A stretch of 64,000 nucleotides of DNA from Streptosporangium amethystogenes (GCF_000721075.1 NZ_JOEQ01000012.1:1-64000), one strand, 5' to 3'. Shown: positions 35,205 to 44,650, counted from the first letter of the stretch. Numbers and translations are program-made. The notes: generated by a model not told the origin, from the sequence alone.

Positions 35205-35846
35205 TCAGGCGTAGGGGACGACGAGGCCCGACTCGTAGGCGTGGACGATGGCCTGGGCGCGGTCGCGCAGGCCGAGTTTGGCCAGCAGCCGGGCGACGTG
35301 GGTCTTGACGGTGTGCTCGGTGACGACCAGCTCCCCGGCGATCTCGGCGTTGGACAGGCCTTTCGCGATCAGCCGCAGCACCTCCAGCTCGCGGGGGGTG
35401 AGGTCGGCGGGAGGGTGCGAGCGGGGCCGCTGCCTGGCGAACTCGGCGATCAGCCGCCTGGTCACCTGGGGAGCGAGCAACGCGTCCCCCCGCGCGATCA
35501 CCCGGACCGACTCCACCAGATCCTTCGCCCTGACGTCCTTGAGCAGGAACCCGCTCGCCCCCGCGGAGAGCGCGTCGTACACATAGTCGTCCAGGTCGAA
35601 AGTGGTGATCATGAGGGCTCGGGTGGGCAGCTCGGCGACGATCCGGCGGACCGCCTCGATGCCGTTCAGCTCCGGCATCCTGATGTCCATCAGTGCCACG
35701 TCGGGCCGGGACTGCCTGGCCAGCCGTACCGCCTCGGCCCCGTCGGCGGCGGTGCCCACGACGGTGACGTCCGGCTGGGCGTTCAGCACCGCGGCGAAAC
35801 CGTGCCTGACGCTCCTCTGGTCATCGGCGACCAGAACACTGATCAC
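35205..35846 (-). CDS. NarL/LuxR-type response regulator
   Basis: This 213-aa regulator has a receiver domain with phosphoacceptor Asp in VALMDIRMPELNG and a C-terminal LuxR helix-turn-helix (LTPRELEVLRLIAKGLSNAE then VVTEHTVKTHVARLLAKLGL). Its start overlaps the stop of the upstream histidine kinase gene by four bases, so the two form a coupled pair. Targets are unknown; no transporter operon is attached. Confidence 0.93.
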   Translation of the reverse strand: MISVLVADDQRSVRHGFAAVLNAQPDVTVVGTAADGAEAVRLARQSRPDVALMDIRMPELNGIEAVRRIVAELPTRALMITTFDLDDYVYDALSAGASGFLLKDVRAKDLVESVRVIARGDALLAPQVTRRLIAEFARQRPRSHPPADLTPRELEVLRLIAKGLSNAEIAGELVVTEHTVKTHVARLLAKLGLRDRAQAIVHAYESGLVVPYA

Positions 35847-37003
35847 GCCGCCGCCTCCACCCGCGTCAGCGGAAGGCCCGCCTCGATGAGGAAACCACCC
35901 TCGGGCGCCGTACCGGTGTTGAGCCAGCCCCCCAGCATGACCACCCGCTCCCGCATCCCGACCAGGCCGTGGCCGCCCGCGTTCGGGGAAGGTCCGGGGC
36001 CGTCGTCGCTCACCCTGATGGCCAGCGTGTCCTGCAGGTAGGCGAGCTCGATGCGCACGTTCGCGTCCGGCGCGTGGGAGCGGGCGTTGGTCAGCGCCTC
36101 CTGCAGGATGCGGTACGCCGACAGGTCCACGGCCGCGGGCAGCGGGACGGCGTCGCCGATGATGTCGAGATCGACCGTCCCCCCTGCCTTGCGGTGCTCT
36201 TCCAGCAGTTCGGGTACGCGTGCCAGGCCCGGCTGTGGCGAGGTGCCGCCCGCCCCGCCGTCGGTGCGCAGCACGCCGAGCAGCCGCCGCATCTCCACCA
36301 GCGTCTCGCGGGCGGTGGTCGCGATCTGCTCGAAACCCTCACGCGCCGGATCACTGAGATCCTTGATCGTGTACGGGGCGGTCTCGGCCTCCACCGCGAT
36401 CCTGGAGATGGAGTGCGCCACGATGTCGTGCATCTCCCGCGCGATCCGAGCCCGCTCGGCCATGGCGGCCTGCTCGCGCTGCGCGGTGATCATCTGCTCC
36501 ACGCTCTCCTGGCGGACCTCCTTGACCTCACCTCGGGCGCGGGCGAGGTCGACCAGGAGCGCGATACCGCCGACACAGAACGCGATCATGGGCACCACGG
36601 TAAGGGCGAGTTCGCCCCTGCCTGTCAAGACCAGCGACAGGCCCAGCATGAACAGCCCGGCCAGGACCATCACGGTCACCCTCCAGGCCTGCGCCCGCGG
36701 CAGCGGTCTGAGCAGGGTGTAGAGGGCGAGGGCGGCGGACGTGGCGATCGCGAGGTTGGACAGGGGATTGACCCCGTTGAGGAGCAGCCCGACGCCGCCG
36801 ACAAACGTCGCGACCAGCGCGGCGGGCGGGTTCACCCGGCGAAAGGCCAGCGGCAGAGTCGCCAGCAGGAGGAACGGCATCGACATTCCGCCGTCCCTCC
36901 AGGCCGACCCGACGGCCCAGAGCGCAAGACCGACCCCGACGGTCGCGTCGAGGACGGGGACCGGGCCGATCTTTCTTTCCAGTAGCAGGTTGCTCGAAGT
37001 CAT
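35843..37003 (-). CDS. sensor histidine kinase (HisKA_3 type)
   Basis: This 386-aa kinase has an N-terminal membrane domain of about five to six helices with almost no extracellular loop. The dimerisation region carries the phosphorylated His in AREMHDIVAHSISRIAVEAE. The ATPase domain contains VSDDGPGPSPNAGGHGLVGM. It signals to the response regulator encoded next. The stimulus is unknown; the membrane-embedded sensor suggests a membrane or envelope signal. Confidence 0.92.
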   Translation of the reverse strand: MTSSNLLLERKIGPVPVLDATVGVGLALWAVGSAWRDGGMSMPFLLLATLPLAFRRVNPPAALVATFVGGVGLLLNGVNPLSNLAIATSAALALYTLLRPLPRAQAWRVTVMVLAGLFMLGLSLVLTGRGELALTVVPMIAFCVGGIALLVDLARARGEVKEVRQESVEQMITAQREQAAMAERARIAREMHDIVAHSISRIAVEAETAPYTIKDLSDPAREGFEQIATTARETLVEMRRLLGVLRTDGGAGGTSPQPGLARVPELLEEHRKAGGTVDLDIIGDAVPLPAAVDLSAYRILQEALTNARSHAPDANVRIELAYLQDTLAIRVSDDGPGPSPNAGGHGLVGMRERVVMLGGWLNTGTAPEGGFLIEAGLPLTRVEAAA

Positions 37004-37133
37004 GCCCAGAATTGTGCGGGCAGGTAAGGAGCGTCCACGTCACTCGAAGGAATGATGTTCCCCAGTTCCCTGAGCCACCGATCGGCATCCCCACCTGCAG
37101 GCACCCCGGACCCATGGAACGGACGAGGTAGGT

Positions 37134-37301
37134 ATGAGTCTGCAGCCGTTCATGACGACGTACGCGGCCACGGTCGCGGGCTGGCCCACCTCGTCGCGGG
37201 AGGTCGCGATGTGGTGCGGACGGCAGGAGTTCCCGCTGCCGGCGCAGGCGGAGTGGAACGCCGCCCAGCCGGTCGACTACACCTGGCTACGGCACAGGTG
37301 A
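37134..37301 (+). pseudogene. GNAT acetyltransferase with internal deletion
   Basis: A 55-codon frame with a fair ribosome site (GAGG) starts MSLQPFMTTYAATVAGWPTS then REVAMWCGRQEFPLP, the N-terminus of a GNAT-type acetyltransferase. It ends EWNAAQPVDYTWLRHR, which looks like the C-terminal tail of the same family. The acetyl-CoA-binding middle (about 110 residues) is missing, so an in-frame deletion has probably removed the core. Confidence 0.5.
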
Positions 37302-37306
37302 GGGAG

Positions 37307-38209
37307 TCAACTCCGCATCACCGCCCCGAGTGAACGAAGTTCCGCGTCGACACCGTGCATGGTCGGCCTCCAGCCGAGTCCTTGTTCGGCGGCAGCGCTG
37401 GACAGGCGCTGGGAGTACGTCAGGGCCTCTGCGAACGGCCCCATGACGGCGAGGGCGGTCTGCAGGGACAGTGAGGCGACGGCGCCGCCGGCGCCGAGTG
37501 CGGAACTCGCCCGCATGGCGAAGTCCCTGAAGGACAAGGATTCGCCGTTGGCCGCCAGATACAGGGCGCCGGCCGGCGCTGCCTGCAACGCGCGGGCACA
37601 CAACGTCGCCAGGTCCTCGACATGTACGAAGGCGAGCAGGTTGTCGCCGGCACCGACGTAGTGCGTCCGCCCGGAGGTTTTGACCTCGGCGAGAAGAGAT
37701 CTCGCGACGAAGCCGTCGGTGCGCCCGTACACCATGGGGGCGCGCACGACCACCGACCGGACACCGCTGTGGGAGGAGCGACGTATCTCGGCTTCGAGGT
37801 CGGAACGCCAGCGAAGAAAAGCCGGGGGGTTGTCAGGTGTGTCGACGTCGACCTCGACATCCGGACCGGTATCACCCGTACCCAGTGAGCCCGTCACATA
37901 GACGAACGCCTTTCCGCTGCCGGTCAGCCGGGCGAGCACCGCCCGAACGGCAGCGATGTCCATATCCCGGAACGCATCGGAATCGGGTGCCAGCCAGGCG
38001 AAGACCACCGCATCGGCCTCTCCGGCCCTGTCGACCCACTGCGAGAGGTCCCCGACCTCACCTCGATGCGCTTTCACGCCCTTCCGGCGAAGGGCGTCCG
38101 CCGCTTCAGACGATCTGGCGAGCCCGACGACCTCATGTTCCTGCTCGATGAGCTTGTCAGCGATCGCACCGCCGATATATCCGCTGGCACCGACAATGAA
38201 AACTTCCAC
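37307..38209 (-). CDS. NAD(P)-dependent epimerase/dehydratase family protein
   Basis: This 300-aa Rossmann-fold protein has the nucleotide-binding motif GASGYIGGAIADKL at the N-terminus and an extended-SDR-like layout with the later strand VVVRAPMVYGR. The usual YxxxK pair is not clear, so it may be an atypical SDR (NmrA-like or epimerase-like). About 110 bp upstream is the perfect 16-bp palindrome TTGACGTTAACGTCAA inside a MerR-type promoter, suggesting inducible control by a MerR protein not encoded nearby. Confidence 0.85.
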   Translation of the reverse strand: MEVFIVGASGYIGGAIADKLIEQEHEVVGLARSSEAADALRRKGVKAHRGEVGDLSQWVDRAGEADAVVFAWLAPDSDAFRDMDIAAVRAVLARLTGSGKAFVYVTGSLGTGDTGPDVEVDVDTPDNPPAFLRWRSDLEAEIRRSSHSGVRSVVVRAPMVYGRTDGFVARSLLAEVKTSGRTHYVGAGDNLLAFVHVEDLATLCARALQAAPAGALYLAANGESLSFRDFAMRASSALGAGGAVASLSLQTALAVMGPFAEALTYSQRLSSAAAEQGLGWRPTMHGVDAELRSLGAVMRS

Positions 38210-38314
38210 ACAGACCTCTTACGACAGAAGGGGCAATCCGGTGAATCCCAGGATCGGGCCGGCTATCGCCGCATCCCGGGCACGCCGAGCGGCTGAGAAC
38301 CGCCATACGCGAAG

Positions 38315-38345
38315 CTAAACCTTGACGTTAACGTCAACGCAAGCC
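38315..38345 (-). promoter_or_regulatory. orphan MerR-type promoter with perfect palindrome
   Basis: On the minus strand a TTGCG-like -35 and TTAGCT are separated by about 19 bp, which holds TTGACGTTAACGTCAA (38322-38337), a perfect 16-bp palindrome. The long spacer fits MerR activation. No MerR gene adjoins it. The predicted start is roughly 90 bases upstream of the epimerase ATG. Confidence 0.6.
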
Positions 38346-38383
38346 GGTGCGTCGCTCCGGCTTCGGCTCATCCGCATGGGCGG

Positions 38384-39264
38384 TCAAACCCGACATTCGC
38401 CCGTACCCTCACTGAGAAAACACAGTTCGCGACAGTGCTCCTGTTCCGGTGAGCGGGCCAGGACATGGCAGGGCGGCTCGATGATGCGCAGCGTACGGCC
38501 GTCCACGGCGAGCCGGCCAAAGGACAGGTCGGCGGCCATGTGCGACGGCAGGATGTTCAGGCCCCGCTCGTCCCAGACCAGGTCCTCCTCCAAGGTGACC
38601 TCTTCGATACGCCCGCCGTCGCCGGTGTAGTAGGTCAGGCGGCGGGCTCCAGGTCGCGGCCGAGCCGGGGGTAGTGCCGGGCCAGCACCGCGAAGCGGTC
38701 GTGGTCCAGCCAGCTCAGCGCCGCGATCAGGGAGAATTCCTCGGGCTGCAGCATCGTCCTCTCCGCGGCGTTGCGCACGAGACCGGGGAAGTGGTTCGGT
38801 GGGATCCACTCCATGCCGAAGACGGACGTGCCCTTGTTCAGCATCACCCCGGAGTCGGCGTCGCCCGCCCGGCAGGCGACCTGGCGTCCGTCGTCAAGGT
38901 CGAACACCTGGAGTTCGTGGCGGCGAGTGGACGCCCAACCTCTTGTGCAGACCGCCAGCCATCGGCCGTCCGGGGACAACGAGCCGGTGACGATCCAGCC
39001 GTCGACGGGGATTTCGAGCAAAGGGTCGGCGGTCAGGGTGGCGCATGCCTCCTCCACGGTTCCGGCCGGGGTCGCGGCGAGCAGGTCGAACAGGGGGCGT
39101 GCCGGGCCGTCCGGCCGCCACCGCTCATCGAACAGCGGCAGGACCCGGTCCGCCTCGACGAGGGGGACCCGCTGCTGGACCAGGTCCCACAGGTCCGCCC
39201 AGCGCCGCTCCTCCGCCGGCTTCGCCACCGTGTCCTGCCAACCACGTCGATCGGTTCCGGTCAT
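38384..39264 (-). pseudogene. hypothetical propeller-like protein gene, frameshifted
   Basis: The first 209 codons (strong AGGAGGGG ribosome site before ATG 39264) encode a protein with SLSPDGRWLAVCTRGW and FDLDDGRQVACRAG, like TolB/WD-type propellers. It stops at 38635. The missing end (LTYYTGDGGRIEEVTLEEDL, then FLSEGTGECRV) continues in another frame to 38384. One small indel near 38640 explains this. It may be a genuine mutation or a sequencing error. The family was not recognised. Confidence 0.65.
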
Positions 39265-39436
39265 GCGCCCCTCCTGGCTTCGTGATCAGGGTAGGGACGC
39301 GGGAAGGTACGAGGCGTCTGCCGGGCGGGGGATTTCGAGGGGCTGGTGCGCACTGGAAGGCACCGTTCTCCCTGCTTCCTGGCCCGACGGAGTCACCAGG
39401 ATCCTCGTGGACCGCAGAACGCCCCGAGGGGCGAAA

Positions 39437-39464
39437 GCGGGGCTTTCCTTGATCCGAGTGATTC
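39437..39464 (+). repeat. degenerate 28-bp motif, copy B
   Basis: It matches the reverse complement of 4867-4894 at 22 of 28 positions. It lies in the 364-bp gap (39265-39628) between two divergent genes, in which no coding frame is convincing. Confidence 0.3.
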
Positions 39465-39628
39465 CGAATGGCCCCCGCGCCGGGCCCGGCCACGATGCCG
39501 CGTCACAGGTCCGGAGATCTTCGGCGAGCCTCGCGGCGATGGGATACCCACCTTGGCGATAGTTGCGCGTCGCCCCTCGCTCCGTATCGTCCCCATCAGT
39601 GATCCCGACTGCGCGAGGAAGGATCGGC

Positions 39629-39991
39629 ATGACCGACGATGTGGTGCGACGCGTTTTCCAGACAGTCGACTCGTTCGACCCCGACGAGTTCGTGCGGTTG
39701 CTGGCCGAGGACGCCACGCTGGTGTTCGGCAACGCCGAGCCGATGACGGGACGTGCGGCCATCGCCGCCGGGCTGCGGGCGTTCTTCTCCACCATCGGCG
39801 GTCTGCGGCACCGGATCGTCAGGAACTGGCAGGTGGACGCCGACGTCATCGCCGAGACCGAGGTGACCTACCGGCGGCTCGACGGCAAGGATGCCAGCGT
39901 CGTGGCCGTGTCGATCTGGCGCACCCGCGACGACGGCCTGATCACGGACTACCGCATATTCGTCGACCTCGCCCCCGTCCACCTGGTCTAG
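39629..39991 (+). CDS. SnoaL-like/NTF2-fold protein
   Basis: This 120-aa protein has the NTF2-like pattern: an N-terminal helix (RRVFQTVDSFDPDEFVRLLA), EDATLVFGN, a G-R-x-A-I helix and a set of C-terminal strands (VSIWRTRDDGLITDYRIFVD). Members are enzymes or small-molecule binders, often annotated as SnoaL-like cyclases or isomerases. Substrate and partner are unknown. ATG 39629 has GAGGAAGGA upstream. Confidence 0.82.
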   Translation: MTDDVVRRVFQTVDSFDPDEFVRLLAEDATLVFGNAEPMTGRAAIAAGLRAFFSTIGGLRHRIVRNWQVDADVIAETEVTYRRLDGKDASVVAVSIWRTRDDGLITDYRIFVDLAPVHLV

Positions 39992-40054
39992 TGTCCACAC
40001 GCACTTCACCCCGACTCAACCAGGTGAGCCTCCGGCCCGCAGTGGGCAGTCCGG

Positions 40055-40609
40055 CTAGGCCGTCCGAGCTGTCATGGCGCGCCAGCCGAAGGGGGCGGCG
40101 CCGAACAGGAGCACCACCCCGGACAGCACACCGCTGACGAACGGCACCCAGGCGACCGCGGCCGTCGAGGCCAGAACAAGACCGGCGGCACCGAGCAGGG
40201 TGAGAACCACACCGGGTACGGCGATGCCCCAGTCCTTCCAGACAGGCGCCAACGCGATGAAGTGCACACCGACCACGAACGCCACCCAGGCCACATTGGC
40301 CTGCTCAGGACGCCCCCAGGCGGCGAGCACCCGGAGTCCGCCGAAGAGCAGGATCGCCTCGGCAGCGACGACGACCAGGTAACCACGGCCGAACATGTTC
40401 CGCCGTGGGCCCGCGACGGACCGTTCCTTCCGGACTGTGGCGAACCACATGGCGATGACACTCACGGCCCCCAGGCAGGCGGCCACCCGCAGGAAGTTCA
40501 CGATCACGGCGTCCAGCGGGCTCTGCGCGTTGACAACGACGAAGACCGCGCCAAAGACCGCACCAACCATTAATCCAGTCATTCGTTGCATGACATCATT
40601 GAATTCCAT
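40055..40609 (-). CDS. hypothetical membrane protein, 184 aa
   Basis: Five or six hydrophobic helices are visible (for example MVGAVFGAVFVVVNAQ, YLVVVAAEAILLFGGLRVL and GVVLTLLGAAGLVLASTAAV) with a basic loop between helices two and three. No catalytic motif is seen and the family is not recognised. It is transcribed leftward on its own. Confidence 0.75.
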   Translation of the reverse strand: MEFNDVMQRMTGLMVGAVFGAVFVVVNAQSPLDAVIVNFLRVAACLGAVSVIAMWFATVRKERSVAGPRRNMFGRGYLVVVAAEAILLFGGLRVLAAWGRPEQANVAWVAFVVGVHFIALAPVWKDWGIAVPGVVLTLLGAAGLVLASTAAVAWVPFVSGVLSGVVLLFGAAPFGWRAMTARTA

Positions 40610-40660
40610 ACCGGATTCCGTCTGCGCTGGGGCTGGGGCGAGAACCAGGTACGCCTGGCA

Positions 40661-40872
40661 CTACCGCGCCGCGCCCCGCGGATAGGCCAGCACCGGCCCC
40701 ATTCGGACGGTTCCGATATCCACCTCGTCGTCGGTGCGGGTATGGGCCCACACGTACCGGTACGCGCCGCAGGGCAGCGCCCCGGCCGTTCCGGGCGCAG
40801 AGGGACGACGAAATCACTGACCCCGATCGTGTCTGGGTGCCCGCACACCGTCACGGGCAGGCACTCCTTCAT
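40661..40872 (-). pseudogene. small hypothetical gene, frameshifted
   Basis: From ATG 40872 (GAGGG eight bases upstream) the frame reads MKECLPVTVCGHPDTIGVSD and FVVPLRPERPG. The plausible remainder CGAYRYVWAHTRTDDEVDIG then MGPVLAYPRGAAR and a stop lies in another frame after a single-base change near 40788. Composition changes from protein-like to Arg/Pro-rich at that point. The family is unknown, and a sequencing error is possible. Confidence 0.4.
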
Positions 40873-41147
40873 CGCGTTGACCCTCGCCGTGGCCTCACGG
40901 CGGAGGTTGAGGTGATCTCCTCGGTGCTGCTGTCACATTCGGCGAGAACGCAGGACGGCACGCCGTACCTTCAGGGTGCGGATTCGCTTTTATACCGTCG
41001 GCTGACTCGGCCGGTTCGTTTCGTCGCCGCGGTAGGACGTGAAGGACCCGGCGTCCGGCCGGTATCACCGAGGCGGGGGTGAGCTGAACGTGACCGAACC
41101 CCGTGGCGAGTTCCCCATCAGGATGAATGAGAACTATCGTGACCAGC

Positions 41148-41753
41148 ATGGAAAATCCCCCTGAGCGCAGGGACCCCCAGATGTCGCACCTGCGCGCCTC
41201 GGACAGCAACAGGGAGCAGATCAGCACCCTGCTCGGTGAAGCCCTGAGCACCGGTCAGCTGAGCCACGAGGAGTACTCCGAGCGCCTGGACAGGCTCTAC
41301 CAGGCCAAGACCGTGGGGGAGCTCGAGGTCCTCACCCGCGACCTACAGGTCGACCGGCACCGTCCGGCCGCGAACCCGGTGTCCTACCTGCCGGGTGCGA
41401 GCTCCGCACCCGAGAACATCGTCGCCATCTTCGGCGGTGCCGATCGCAAGGGCCGCTGGCGGATGCGGCGGCGGACCAGAGCGCTGGCCGTCTTCGGCGG
41501 CCTGCGGTTCGACCTGACCGGCGCCGAGTTCGAGGCGAAGGAGGTCGAGATCACGATCAACGCGATCTTCGGTGGGGCCGAGATCATCGTGCCCGAGGGG
41601 GTGGAGGTGCGCTGCCACGGCGTCGGCATCTTCGGCGGCTTCGACGTGCATGGCAGCCCGGACGTCGACCCGTCGGCGCCAGTGGTCGTGGTGAGGGGCC
41701 TGGCGCTGTTCGGCGGAGTGAGCGGTAAGACCCGACGCCGGCGCGAGCGCTGA
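41148..41753 (+). CDS. DUF1707 domain protein with LiaF-like C-terminal domain
   Basis: This 201-aa cytoplasmic protein starts with a DUF1707/SHOCT-like domain (LRASDSNREQISTLLGEALS then LSHEEYSERLDRLYQAKTVG). It ends with a beta-rich domain like the C-terminus of LiaF cell-envelope stress proteins (IVAIFGGADRKGRWRMRRRT, then VHGSPDVDPSAPVVVV). Starts at 41127 or 41148 are both possible. The second leaves the common N-terminus, but neither has a good ribosome site. A role in envelope stress is an inference from family. Confidence 0.82.
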   Translation: MENPPERRDPQMSHLRASDSNREQISTLLGEALSTGQLSHEEYSERLDRLYQAKTVGELEVLTRDLQVDRHRPAANPVSYLPGASSAPENIVAIFGGADRKGRWRMRRRTRALAVFGGLRFDLTGAEFEAKEVEITINAIFGGAEIIVPEGVEVRCHGVGIFGGFDVHGSPDVDPSAPVVVVRGLALFGGVSGKTRRRRER

Positions 41754-41932
41754 GCGACGCGACTGAGGCACTTCGAAGACGCCAGGACGTGATCACGTCC
41801 TGGAGCACCGCGATCGTCCGGCACACTTGCCGGCACCGGCGTTCGTAGCCGGTCCGAGATCGTCTGCCGGCGTCCACGGGGATCAGGCAGAGGGAAACCA
41901 CGGCGCCCCGCTTCACCGCCGTCACGCCGGTT

Positions 41933-43417
41933 TCATCGGTCGGCTTCCTCGAACTCGCCGGAGCTGTCCGCTCGGGCCGGCAGGAGCAGGGCGGTGATGA
42001 CCACGACCACGGACAACACCGCGCCGATGACGAAGGCCAGCCGCATGCCGTCGAGGTTGGCGAGCGCCTCCGTGGCTCCGGCGGATCTCAGGGTCTCGGC
42101 TCGCGCGCTCATCACGGTGATCACCAGCGCGGTGCCGATGGCCGCGGAGACCTGTTGCAGCGTGCTCAGGATCGAGCTGGCGTGGGAGTAGAGCGGCGGT
42201 GGAACCGCTCCGAGCCCGAGGGTGAACACCGGGGTGAAGGTCGCGGCCAGACTCACCATCAGCAGCGCGTGCAGACCGAGGAGCTGCCAGAACGGCATGG
42301 TCATCGTGACCTGGGTGAAGCCGGTGAGCGCGAGCGTGATCCCGATCGCGCCGGGGATGACCAGAACCCGGCCGCCGAACCGGTCGAACAGGCGGCCGAC
42401 GGTCGGACCGAGCAGCCCCATCGCGAGGCTGCCCGGCATCACGAGGAGTCCGGTCTGCAGGGGGCTGAGCTCGCGGACGTTCTGCAGGTACAGCGGCAGC
42501 AAGATCATTGAGCCGAGCATCGCCATGAAGGCCACCGACATCAGGACCAGCGCGACCGTATAGGTGCGGTGGCGCAGGGTGCGCAGGTCCAGTAGCGGTA
42601 CGCCGCGCTTCTGCAACGACAGCTGGCGGACGACGAAGACGGCGATGGCCACCAGGCCGAGCGCCACGATCGCGACGGCAACGCGGACGTCACCGCCCTC
42701 GAACCAGCTGAGCCCGTAGACCAGGCCGCCGAAGCCGACAGCGGCTGTCACCACACTCAACCAGTCAATGGTGCTGAACCGGGGCTCTCCGACGTTCTTG
42801 AGCTGCTTCAGGCCGCGCCATGTGATCACGGCGGCGATGGGGAGCACCACGGCGAACAGCAGCCGCCAGGACCCGAACTGGAGGATCACCCCCGAGACCG
42901 TCGGACCCATGGCGGGCGCGACCGAGATGGCCAGTGAGACGTTGCCCATCACCCGGCCCCGGTCCGTCTCGGGCACCACCTGCATCAGCGTGGTCATCAG
43001 CAGCGGCATCATCACAGCCGTCCCGGACGCCTGGATGATGCGAGCGCCCAGCAGCACCTCGAACGTCGGCGCGACGGCGGCCAACGCCGTGCCGAGCAGG
43101 AACAGGCCCATCGCGGTGCTGTACGCGCTGCGGGTGGACACCCGCTGCAGGAACCATCCGGTGATCGGGATGACAGCGGCCATGGTCAGCATGAAGGCGG
43201 TCGAGAGCCACTGTGCGGTCTGCTCGGTGATGCGCAGCGCCTCCATCAGCCGCGGGATCGCGTTGATCATGATCGTTTCGTTGAGGATGACCACGAACGT
43301 GGCGAGCACCAGCAACCGGATCACGGCCGGGGTGCGACCTGAAACGGCGGTCGCGGGCTTGGCGGGTGAGTCGAGCAGTGGGCTGGACACGGCACCTCGA
43401 TCGGGGTTGTCGGACAT
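41933..43417 (-). CDS. MFS drug exporter, DHA2 family (14 helices)
   Basis: This 494-aa inner-membrane proton-driven exporter has 14 predicted helices. Motif C-like GMLSLA-type glycines and the DHA2 signature region QWLSTAFMLTMAAVIPITGW and GRVMGNVSLAISVAPAMGPT are visible. It probably exports a toxic compound or antibiotic. ATG 43417 is chosen by alignment to the family's usual length, though no clear ribosome site precedes it. No regulator gene adjoins it. Confidence 0.87.
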   Translation of the reverse strand: MSDNPDRGAVSSPLLDSPAKPATAVSGRTPAVIRLLVLATFVVILNETIMINAIPRLMEALRITEQTAQWLSTAFMLTMAAVIPITGWFLQRVSTRSAYSTAMGLFLLGTALAAVAPTFEVLLGARIIQASGTAVMMPLLMTTLMQVVPETDRGRVMGNVSLAISVAPAMGPTVSGVILQFGSWRLLFAVVLPIAAVITWRGLKQLKNVGEPRFSTIDWLSVVTAAVGFGGLVYGLSWFEGGDVRVAVAIVALGLVAIAVFVVRQLSLQKRGVPLLDLRTLRHRTYTVALVLMSVAFMAMLGSMILLPLYLQNVRELSPLQTGLLVMPGSLAMGLLGPTVGRLFDRFGGRVLVIPGAIGITLALTGFTQVTMTMPFWQLLGLHALLMVSLAATFTPVFTLGLGAVPPPLYSHASSILSTLQQVSAAIGTALVITVMSARAETLRSAGATEALANLDGMRLAFVIGAVLSVVVVITALLLPARADSSGEFEEADR

Positions 43418-43619
43418 GGCGTGGTCATGGCTGGCGCCCCAGCCTTGGGTCTCACAAGAAGTCGCGGTCATGCAAAGAATGGCCGACACCACCGACAAAA
43501 CTCATCGCCCGTCCCCAGCATTCCGGCCAGTGATGCGAAATGTCACCCGGTTTTCACCGGCGGACGACGATCTCCAGATCGCCCGCGGAAGCCCCCGAAT
43601 CGCTCCTCCTCGGCGAGGC

Positions 43620-44224
43620 GTCCGCCGGATCACCGGACGCCCATCTCCCAGGTGCTGCGCGAGCAGATTGCCGACCCGCCGGGCATCATCGAGGAGTTGT
43701 ACTTCGGCGTGCCCGCCATCCGGCACGACCATCGCCCGACTGGAGGAGGGCGACCGGCCGCCCGGCCACGGGACTCGCTGTTCTTCACGGCCGCCCCCTC
43801 GATCCAGCCCAGCGCCGAGTCGGGCAACCGGCCCGACTACCTGGCGGCCGATGTGCCCTGCGCCGGCACGATGACCGCACGCGCCCTGGCCCGCGTGTAC
43901 GCCGCTCTCATCGGAGAGATCGACGGCGTACGCCCGATCTCACCCGAGCGCACCGCCCGGATCTCCACGGTGATCGCCGTCGAGGCAGACCGGGTTCTCG
44001 GCGTACCCATCCCCAAAGGACTCGGCTACTTTCTGGGCCTGCGAGAGATGGGTGGCCACACCCGCGCGTTCGGCGGTAAGGGCAGTGGTGGCAGCATCGC
44101 CTTCGCCGACCCCGCACACGGCTTCTCCTTCGCCCTGACCCACAACCGAATGGCCGCGCCACTCATCGACCTCGCCGCACAGATCGCCGGTCACGTCCGC
44201 GACCCGCTCAAGATCAGCCTCTGA
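43620..44224 (+). pseudogene. serine beta-lactamase/EstB-like hydrolase, broken
   Basis: The C-terminal part of a class C beta-lactamase-type hydrolase is clear: SIQPSAESGNRPDYLAADVP, GTMTARALARVYAALIGEID and GGHTRAFGGKGSGGSIAFAD (its KxG-like box). Earlier pieces (ISQVLREQIADPPGIIEELY and ARLEEGDRPPGHG) are in different frames. The SxxK active-site end is missing. It carries at least one frameshift near 43725 and a 5' deletion. Confidence 0.72.
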
Positions 44225-44374
44225 CCGAACCCAAGCGAGCCGGACAGGGATGTCCCCATCGCTCTTCGGCCCCTGGAAGGGACAGCCGTAGACGTTCCAA
44301 AGTCCGGTGCGGGTGTCGAACTCGACCGGCGGGCCCGATCGGGAGATGTCGTACCGCTCGACGATGCCGGACAT
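43940..44374 (-). CDS. small hypothetical protein, possibly truncated
   Basis: ATG 44374 has a strong AAGGAGAGG ribosome site, and the first 45 residues (MSGIVERYDISRSGPPVEFD, then TGLWNVYGCPFQGPKSDGD) look like a real protein start of unknown family. Beyond about 44230 the frame simply runs antisense to the beta-lactamase relic and is not protein-like. The original gene was probably cut off by that rearrangement. Confidence 0.35.
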   Translation of the reverse strand: MSGIVERYDISRSGPPVEFDTRTGLWNVYGCPFQGPKSDGDIPVRLAWVRSEADLERVADVTGDLCGEVDEWRGHSVVGQGEGEAVCGVGEGDAATTALTAERAGVATHLSQAQKVAESFGDGYAENPVCLDGDHRGDPGGALG

Positions 44375-44650
44375 CGCCTCTCCTTGGTTGAAGTATCCCT
44401 CTGCTGATGTACATCAGGACGACTTCTCGCGGTACCCCTTCCAGCGCTCGGACATCTCATCCGATTCCTGCGGGACGAAGGACTTCCGGGTCTCCTCCAG
44501 CCGGCCGCGCCGACGGGCCGGTCGCCGCCGAGGATCGACTCCACTCTCGACGAGCTTCCTTGGGCTGTTCACGGCGCGGGGTACCGCGATCGTGCCGGCA
44601 GGTCCTCACCGCGCATCTCCTTCCGCGTTAGGGCATGGCCGGGTGGGCTG
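44375..44650. other. intergenic region with a possible C-terminal relic
   Basis: On the minus strand, LEETRKSFVPQESDEMSERW then KGYREKSS and a stop (around 44412-44500) could be the tail of a lost gene. No start, ribosome site or recognisable family supports it. Nothing else was seen. Confidence 0.25.
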
